This document shows, piece after piece, positions 27,991 through 32,057 of a stretch of 32,057 nucleotides of DNA. Within the stretch, counting starts at the first letter, position 1, and every line of letters starts with the position of its first letter. The position numbers were made by a program, and so were the translations under genes. Source of the stretch: a virus; IMG/VR virus record IMGVR_UViG_3300050033_000103, positions 1 through 32,057 of that record. One strand, written 5' to 3'. The notes under the pieces are model-generated. The model saw only the letters and a program-made list of their open reading frames with translations. It searched no databases and had not been told where the DNA came from.

Positions 27991-28764
27991 ATGACAACAT
28001 ATTACAACTCCATCGTTTGCATTGGTGATAGCATAACCGCAGGCGGCACTACTAATGTCTTAGGCATCCCTGTTCACTATGGTTGGCCATACAGACTTGC
28101 GGCAAGAATGGGTCAACCGTCATCCGTAATAGACAAAGGCGTTGCAGGCGATACAAGCGGCCCATATTGCGGACAAGCGTATTACGTTAATCTAGGTGCA
28201 GGCGGCGATATGCTCACGCGGTTTGACACGGACGTTATTGCATTACATCCGGCATTTGTGATTATTCTTGCCGGAACAAATGACATTTACCGATACATAT
28301 ACGGAGCGGCAGGTTGCCCGCAAGTTGATGGCGTTCCTTATTTGACGGCTAATATTACAACTATGTGCGCGAAGGCAGAAGCCGCGAACATCAAACCAGT
28401 TCTGGCAACGATAACGCCATACCATGAGCAGTGGATAAATTTAGCGACTAATCCGCACACATATGGCGGTTGGTATGATACGTTCATAACAGAAGCGAAT
28501 ATTTGGATAACGGCGTTTGCTGCGGCACAAGGATATTACTGCATCGACTTTCACTCAGCAGTAGAAGATCCGGCGAATCCAGGGCATATGATTCCGGCGT
28601 ATTTAGTCGGCACAGGCTATCCACATCCAAACGCATTAGGGCATCAAGCGATGGCGGATTGTATTGACATTAGCCAGTTTGAATATGACGGGACAGTTGA
28701 AGAAATAACCGCAACGTTCGACGTTAATCAAAATATAACCGTCCCTGTTGGTTGGAATGTATGA
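27991..28764 (+). CDS. SGNH/GDSL-type hydrolase
   Basis: 257 residues. GDSIT with S14 (block I), VAGDTSG (block II region), GTND with N97 (block III) and PHPNALGH with H212 (block V) give a nearly full SGNH set. The acidic residue normally three before the block V His is Gly209, so the triad may use another acid or activity may be weak. These enzymes remove acyl groups from surface sugars or lipids. Within a fibre cassette it is probably a virion-bound esterase that trims the host coat. Confidence 0.8.
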   Translation: MTTYYNSIVCIGDSITAGGTTNVLGIPVHYGWPYRLAARMGQPSSVIDKGVAGDTSGPYCGQAYYVNLGAGGDMLTRFDTDVIALHPAFVIILAGTNDIYRYIYGAAGCPQVDGVPYLTANITTMCAKAEAANIKPVLATITPYHEQWINLATNPHTYGGWYDTFITEANIWITAFAAAQGYYCIDFHSAVEDPANPGHMIPAYLVGTGYPHPNALGHQAMADCIDISQFEYDGTVEEITATFDVNQNITVPVGWNV

Positions 28765-28804
28765 CGTTACGAGATACCGTAACGAGAAGAGGCAGGCATA
28801 AAAA

Positions 28805-29344
28805 ATGACGGGGCATCCTTACAACGGCGGGGCATTGCGTCTAGGCGGAAAAATAGGCACAGAGACGATAGCGTGGGGCGATGATACAAACAGTCCCATA
28901 TACATCGCGCTTATGGACAGCACCTACACGCAGGATGTAGAAAACGACGTTCATTTCTCAGACATTAGCACGCATGAGATTGCAAATACCGGAACATATC
29001 CCAAGGCCGATTTCAGCGGCAGCTTAGACGCGGCGAATCAGTTAACGACTGTGACGCCATATATTGAATCAAAGCTTTTCGCTCCGTATAATTATGTCGT
29101 CTATAATGCAAACGCAGGGGCAACGCCTGCATACTCAATTTTGTGGACAGGGGTAACATTCACTGACATAAGCGGCGCGTGCATCTTTAAGAAAGGCGCG
29201 ACCGCCGCAACAAGTCCGCTGTTCTGCTTTATATCAGACCTGTCTATTGTTAGTGTAGCGGGGGACAAATACTATGTCCTCTTTGATTCGATTGTGGGCG
29301 GCAATCACACGACATTGGGAATATACCACAGGCAGTTGTTCTAG
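28805..29344 (+). CDS. Phage fibre-region structural protein
   Basis: 179 residues. The start (LGGKIGTETIAWGDDTNSPI then YIALMDSTYTQDVENDVHFS) matches a phage structural family whose members begin with a short strand, a W-D-x-D turn and IKVALL-like strands. The rest is beta-rich. GAGGCATAAAAA precedes ATG 28805. Likely a capsid or tail fibre component; exact place in the virion unknown. Confidence 0.6.
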   Translation: MTGHPYNGGALRLGGKIGTETIAWGDDTNSPIYIALMDSTYTQDVENDVHFSDISTHEIANTGTYPKADFSGSLDAANQLTTVTPYIESKLFAPYNYVVYNANAGATPAYSILWTGVTFTDISGACIFKKGATAATSPLFCFISDLSIVSVAGDKYYVLFDSIVGGNHTTLGIYHRQLF

Positions 29345-29365
29345 GTTCTAAGTTCTAAGTTCTAA
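29338..29365 (+). repeat. Heptamer tandem repeat GTTCTAR starting in a stop codon
   Basis: Four units (GTTCTAG, then GTTCTAA three times) run from 29338. The first contains the TAG stop of the gene ending at 29344. The unit differs from the 26570 heptamer, but the arrangement is the same. Confidence 0.9.
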
Positions 29366-29383
29366 GGGATTTACAGGGAAAAA

Positions 29384-29683
29384 ATGGCAGACGTAACTGC
29401 AACCTTTTCAAGCATAGGCGAATTTGAACGCGCATCATGTCTTACAACGTCGCTGTATATGCGTGTATATGCGTCATTTTCAAGCATAGGCGAATTTGAA
29501 CGCGCATCATGTCTTACAACGCGCTTGGGAACGTGGTATGCATCATTTTCAAGCATAGGAGAATTTGAACGGAACGCCTGCAGTCTGCAGTGCGTGATAA
29601 GTAATATTCTAAAGGTTTACACACAACCGATAACGGCGTATCTTGACGAAACACAACCGATAACGGCGTATCTTAATACGTAG
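29384..29683 (+). CDS. Internally repetitive small protein
   Basis: 99 residues. The segment FSSIGEFERASCLTT occurs twice and a shortened third copy follows (FSSIGEFERNAC), spaced 24 and 23 residues; then TQPITAYL occurs twice ten residues apart. The copies are almost identical in DNA, so the duplications are recent or kept equal. ACAGGGAAAAA precedes ATG 29384. Each repeat carries one Cys. It may be a fibre-like or antigenic-variation peptide; the family is unknown. Confidence 0.6.
   Translation: MADVTATFSSIGEFERASCLTTSLYMRVYASFSSIGEFERASCLTTRLGTWYASFSSIGEFERNACSLQCVISNILKVYTQPITAYLDETQPITAYLNT
29405..29572 (+). repeat. Three direct repeats within the coding region
   Basis: A 45-base unit starts at 29405 and recurs exactly at 29477; its first 26 bases recur with one change at 29546. 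Distances are 72 and 69 bases, both multiples of three, so the frame is kept. Confidence 0.9.
29621..29674 (+). repeat. Two direct repeats of 24 bases at the gene end
   Basis: The unit beginning ACACAACCGATAACGGCGTA occurs at 29621-29644 and 29651-29674, 30 bases apart and in frame. A second, unrelated repeat family in the same small gene. Confidence 0.9.
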
Positions 29684-29690
29684 GTGAAAA

Positions 29691-30110
29691 ATGACGGACC
29701 TTACCTTAGTTGCAGGCTCTGCGCGAAGATATATTGTCACGCTATTAGACACGCAAGAATCTGCGAAACCAATTGATTTCACCTTTATTGACACAATCGA
29801 ATGGGAAGTTAGGGGCGGCATACAATTAATGCTGGAAAAAAGTTTGGCGGCAGGAACTATTTCAATCATCAATGCAACGGGATATGATCCAGACGGCAAC
29901 ATTGTTCCGCAATTCTCAATGTCACTATTGGCTGTTGATACTGCACCGGAAGCCGCATATGAAGGCGCTCCAATACTTGGATCGACAACAGCTAAGAAAC
30001 AATATAAGCACGAATTACGCCTAAAATTTTTAGACGGGACACAGGAAGTTCCAGAATCGTTTATGGGGCGGTTTACCGTAACGCCTACAACCACATGGGA
30101 GGGCGCATGA
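29691..30110 (+). CDS. Beta-sandwich virion protein, perhaps a fibre N-terminal/anchor domain
   Basis: 139 residues. The pattern (TLVAGSARRYIVTLLD, then IDFTFIDTIEWEVRG, and YKHELRLKFLDGT ... ESFMGRFTVTPTT) matches the small Ig-like domain proteins of phage baseplates or fibres (as in BppU starts). GTAGGTGAAAA precedes the start. It lies between fibre genes and the head-tail connector genes, so it may link both. Confidence 0.5.
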   Translation: MTDLTLVAGSARRYIVTLLDTQESAKPIDFTFIDTIEWEVRGGIQLMLEKSLAAGTISIINATGYDPDGNIVPQFSMSLLAVDTAPEAAYEGAPILGSTTAKKQYKHELRLKFLDGTQEVPESFMGRFTVTPTTTWEGA

Positions 30111-30133
30111 TAGTGGTAGCGTGATGTGATAGC

Positions 30134-30691
30134 ATGATACAGATAGTTACACCGCCAGTAGATGAACCAGTGGATGGTGCAGACGTTCAGACGTTTCTGC
30201 GCCTGGACAGCGATGATTATAATGACCGACTACAGCAGTTTGCCACATCTGCGCGAATAGCCGCAGAAAACTACACCAGGCGCGCATTCATCACGCAGAC
30301 CTGGGTGCAGACGCTGGACATCGTGCAGGTCCAGGATAACATTGCGATAATGCGCCCACCACTGCAACAGATTGATAACATAACCTTTTACAACACGAAA
30401 GATGCCGCGGTGCTGCAAGATCCGACGCAATACAACGTTGACACGACATCTGAACCCTGCCGCATCTATCTTAAAATTGGCTATGCCTGGGCAATGGGCA
30501 TCGCTCTGCGTAACTATGACTGCATGGCGATCACCTTTGATGCGGGTTACGGCGATCTTGCTTCTGACGTGCCGCAGGAAATACGGGACTGCATCATTGA
30601 AGCGGCGGCATATTATTTCACGCAGGGATCTACCGGAGTGCTGCCGCCTGATGTGATAACGAAACTGCAGACGTATCGTGTTTACCTATAA
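30134..30691 (+). CDS. Head-tail connector protein (gp6-like adaptor)
   Basis: 185 residues. The start (VTPPVDEPVDGADVQTFLRL, then a helix DRLQQFATSARIAAENYTRRAFI) and the later VPQEIRDCIIEAAAYYF are the usual marks of HK97 gp6/SPP1 gp15-like adaptors. They form a ring below the portal. The start lies 23 bases after the upstream stop in a GTGATG-rich spacer. Confidence 0.85.
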   Translation: MIQIVTPPVDEPVDGADVQTFLRLDSDDYNDRLQQFATSARIAAENYTRRAFITQTWVQTLDIVQVQDNIAIMRPPLQQIDNITFYNTKDAAVLQDPTQYNVDTTSEPCRIYLKIGYAWAMGIALRNYDCMAITFDAGYGDLASDVPQEIRDCIIEAAAYYFTQGSTGVLPPDVITKLQTYRVYL

Positions 30692-30706
30692 GGATAAACT
30701 AAGAAA

Positions 30707-31117
30707 ATGGCAATAATGCAAGTGCCGCAGCAGCAGCCAACCCAACCAGCGCAACCGCCGTTCTGGTTATTCAGAAACCGCGTTGACATCATAGAACTTA
30801 CCGAAGTATCAGACGGCTACGGTGGCCTGCAAGATCCCGTTGAAACTGTCATTGCAACGGCATGGTGTGCGATAGAAAAGACATTCAAGACACCATCACC
30901 ACGTTTGGGGACGGAACACGCATATGCAGGAACCATTGAAGGGACAGCATTTTACAAAGTGACAATGTGGTATAATCCTGACATCACCATCAAACACTGG
31001 ATCAGACGAAGCAACGGCAAGATGCTGAACATTTACGAATTGAACAATGTAGAAGAACAAGACCTTTTCCTGGAAATGTTTTGCTTTGAAAGGACTATGC
31101 CGACAGGCGGAATTTAG
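30707..31117 (+). CDS. Head-tail joining (stopper-like) protein
   Basis: 136 residues. FRNRVDIIELTEVSDGYGGL, VIATAWCAIE and a C-terminal strand set with WIRRSNGKMLNIYELNNVEE match phage head closure proteins (SPP1 gp16 / HK97-like). The N-terminal 20 residues are Pro/Gln-rich and flexible. It closes the capsid after packaging and binds the tail. Order with the adaptor and gp10-like genes supports the call. Confidence 0.8.
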   Translation: MAIMQVPQQQPTQPAQPPFWLFRNRVDIIELTEVSDGYGGLQDPVETVIATAWCAIEKTFKTPSPRLGTEHAYAGTIEGTAFYKVTMWYNPDITIKHWIRRSNGKMLNIYELNNVEEQDLFLEMFCFERTMPTGGI

Positions 31118-31119
31118 TA

Positions 31120-31479
31120 ATGGAAATAAAAATCGCAGTTGACAAAACAGACATAACGGCAATTGTCCAGGCTAAAATTGATGACATAAAGGCAAAAGCA
31201 GCAACGGCGCTGTATCAGGGCGGTGAGTTGATTGCCACCGCCTGCAAAGAAAACGCGCCGGTTGATACCGGTCTGTTGCGCGGCAGCATCGAAGTTGAAC
31301 AGGTCAGCGATACAGAAGTGCAGGTTGCACCGCACACTGATTATGCTTATTACGTGGAAGTTGGACACCACACGCGCAGCGGCAGTTTTGTTCCTGGCCA
31401 ATGGTATATGCGAAACGGCACAGAAGAATCACGCGATGCGGTTGCGGATTATATTAGAAGTCAGTTGACAGAAGAATAA
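31120..31479 (+). CDS. HK97 gp10-like tail-completion protein
   Basis: 119 residues. ACKENAPVDTGLLRGSIEVE (residues 40-60), TDYAYYVEVGHHTRSGSFVP and the ending ESRDAVADYIRSQL are the standard signature of the HK97 gp10 family, needed for head-tail joining. It starts two bases after the upstream stop. Confidence 0.9.
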   Translation: MEIKIAVDKTDITAIVQAKIDDIKAKAATALYQGGELIATACKENAPVDTGLLRGSIEVEQVSDTEVQVAPHTDYAYYVEVGHHTRSGSFVPGQWYMRNGTEESRDAVADYIRSQLTEE

Positions 31480-31482
31480 ATC

Positions 31483-31902
31483 ATGACAAAGACGCGCGAA
31501 TCTTCAATTCTGGAAGTCGCCTATGCCATTTTAACCACGTTGAACACCAACACGCACCTGGTTGAAACACACGGCTGCAGTTCATTTGATTATGTGCCAG
31601 AAAGCACACAGGAACCGTATATTAATCTGGATAATCCAACAGAAGCGCCCTGGGATTGCCTGAATGACGAATACGGGGAGCGCGTAACCTATATCTTACA
31701 TATCTGGTCAGTGTATCGTGGTGCTAAAGAATGCGCCGACATAATAGCGCACATAAAAGAATTGCTGGATAACCAGGATTTAACCATTACAGGATATGAC
31801 CACATAAGAACGCGGGTTGATTTTTCAAACGTAATTCGCGACATGGACATGCTGCATTATCATGGCATCGTTTCTTTGTCCTTAAACGTGGTGCAGCAGT
31901 AA
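31483..31902 (+). CDS. Tail terminator-like protein
   Basis: 139 residues. SSILEVAYAILTTLNTNTHL, a middle with YINLDNPTEAPWDCLND, HIWSVYRGAKECADIIAHIK and a last strand set match DUF3168-like tail terminators, which cap the tail tube. It follows the gp10-like gene and precedes the major tail protein, as usual. Confidence 0.8.
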   Translation: MTKTRESSILEVAYAILTTLNTNTHLVETHGCSSFDYVPESTQEPYINLDNPTEAPWDCLNDEYGERVTYILHIWSVYRGAKECADIIAHIKELLDNQDLTITGYDHIRTRVDFSNVIRDMDMLHYHGIVSLSLNVVQQ

Positions 31903-31941
31903 GGCGGTAGAAGTAGCAACAATAAGAGGCGATAGAAAAAG

Positions 31942-32057
31942 ATGGCAATAACTAAAGGCATATTGGGTTGTCTGCAGGCGTCGAACGTTGCAGGCGGCGC
32001 AGGTGCATACAACATAGTTGCGCAGATGAACACACTGGAAGCAAAGTATTCAATGAA
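31942..32057 (+). CDS. Major tail (tube) protein, N-terminal part only
   Basis: The 38 codons from ATG 31942 begin MAITKGILGCLQASNV and include VAQMNTLEAKYSM, as in siphovirus tube proteins; the gene is cut by the window edge. Position after the tail terminator supports the call. If the last base were joined to base 1, the frame would end after five more codons, so the edges are not adjacent in the real genome. Confidence 0.7.
   Translation, partial: MAITKGILGCLQASNVAGGAGAYNIVAQMNTLEAKYSM

Noticed and set aside
29405-29572. CRISPR-like spacing of direct repeats
   Set aside because: Only three copies, repeats of 45 bases with spacers of about 27, all in frame within one gene and encoding the same peptide; no cas genes.
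1-32057. Integrase, attachment site or lysogeny repressor module
   Set aside because: No tyrosine or serine recombinase pattern was seen on either strand; the RHH and winged-helix proteins alone do not show lysogeny.

Overview
The window is most of the genome of a tailed, siphovirus-like virus (HK97-type capsid, long non-contractile tail), probably infecting an archaeon. Recognisable virion genes are the terminase pair, portal, MuF head protein, prohead protease, HK97 major capsid protein, head-tail connectors, tail terminator, the start of the major tail protein, a distal tail protein and a Gp37/Tal-like protein. The archaeal assignment is inference. It rests on a histone-like small protein, several ribbon-helix-helix (RHH) and winged-helix regulators of archaeal type, ribosome binding sites of the GGTGGTGAT / AGGTGA type, TATA-like boxes, and short tandem repeats in spacers of a kind reported in Methanosarcinales. 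A Methanosarcinales or ANME-like host would fit, but nothing here proves it.

Layout. 1-3890 (+): end of a tail gene, then Dit and Gp37/Tal-like genes, then small coiled-coil, RHH, histone-like and membrane (holin-like) genes, closed by a hairpin/T-tract terminator. 3925-4170 (+): one orphan gene. 4344-6199 (-): the only leftward block, with small zinc-ribbon, membrane and RHH genes. 6200-6536: a divergent control region with a perfect 16-bp palindrome and two inverted triplets of an 8-bp repeat. 6537-11226 (+): about twenty very small genes (HNH-like, ASCH-like, zinc-binding, single-membrane-helix, winged-helix), probably early/host-takeover genes. 11223-13744: two putative envelope-degrading enzymes, a barrel-type glycosidase-like protein and a papain-family peptidase, which share the same C-terminal beta domain. 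13775-17746: small zinc proteins, the overlapping small and large terminase genes, a PAPS-reductase-like protein and small regulators. 17780-25090: a mini CxxCH membrane protein, portal, MuF fused to a metallopeptidase-like domain, protease, capsid and decoration-like proteins. 25185-29683: a cassette of fibre, receptor-binding and SGNH-hydrolase proteins separated by short tandem-repeat spacers. 29691-32057: connector and tail genes up to the truncated major tail protein.

The right edge stops in the major tail protein and the left edge starts at the last codons of the gene before Dit, normally the tape measure. The two edges therefore flank the same missing tail segment (assembly chaperones and most of the tape measure), as expected for a circular or circularly permuted genome. 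No polymerase, helicase, integrase or CRISPR array is seen, so replication would depend on the host.

The most unusual items are the virus-encoded histone-like protein, the MuF-metallopeptidase fusion with a Cys-rich partner, the 59-residue membrane-anchored CxxCH protein, the duplicated cell-binding domain on two different lytic enzymes, the spacer repeats that begin inside the stop codon of the preceding gene, and several small genes without a standard start codon.
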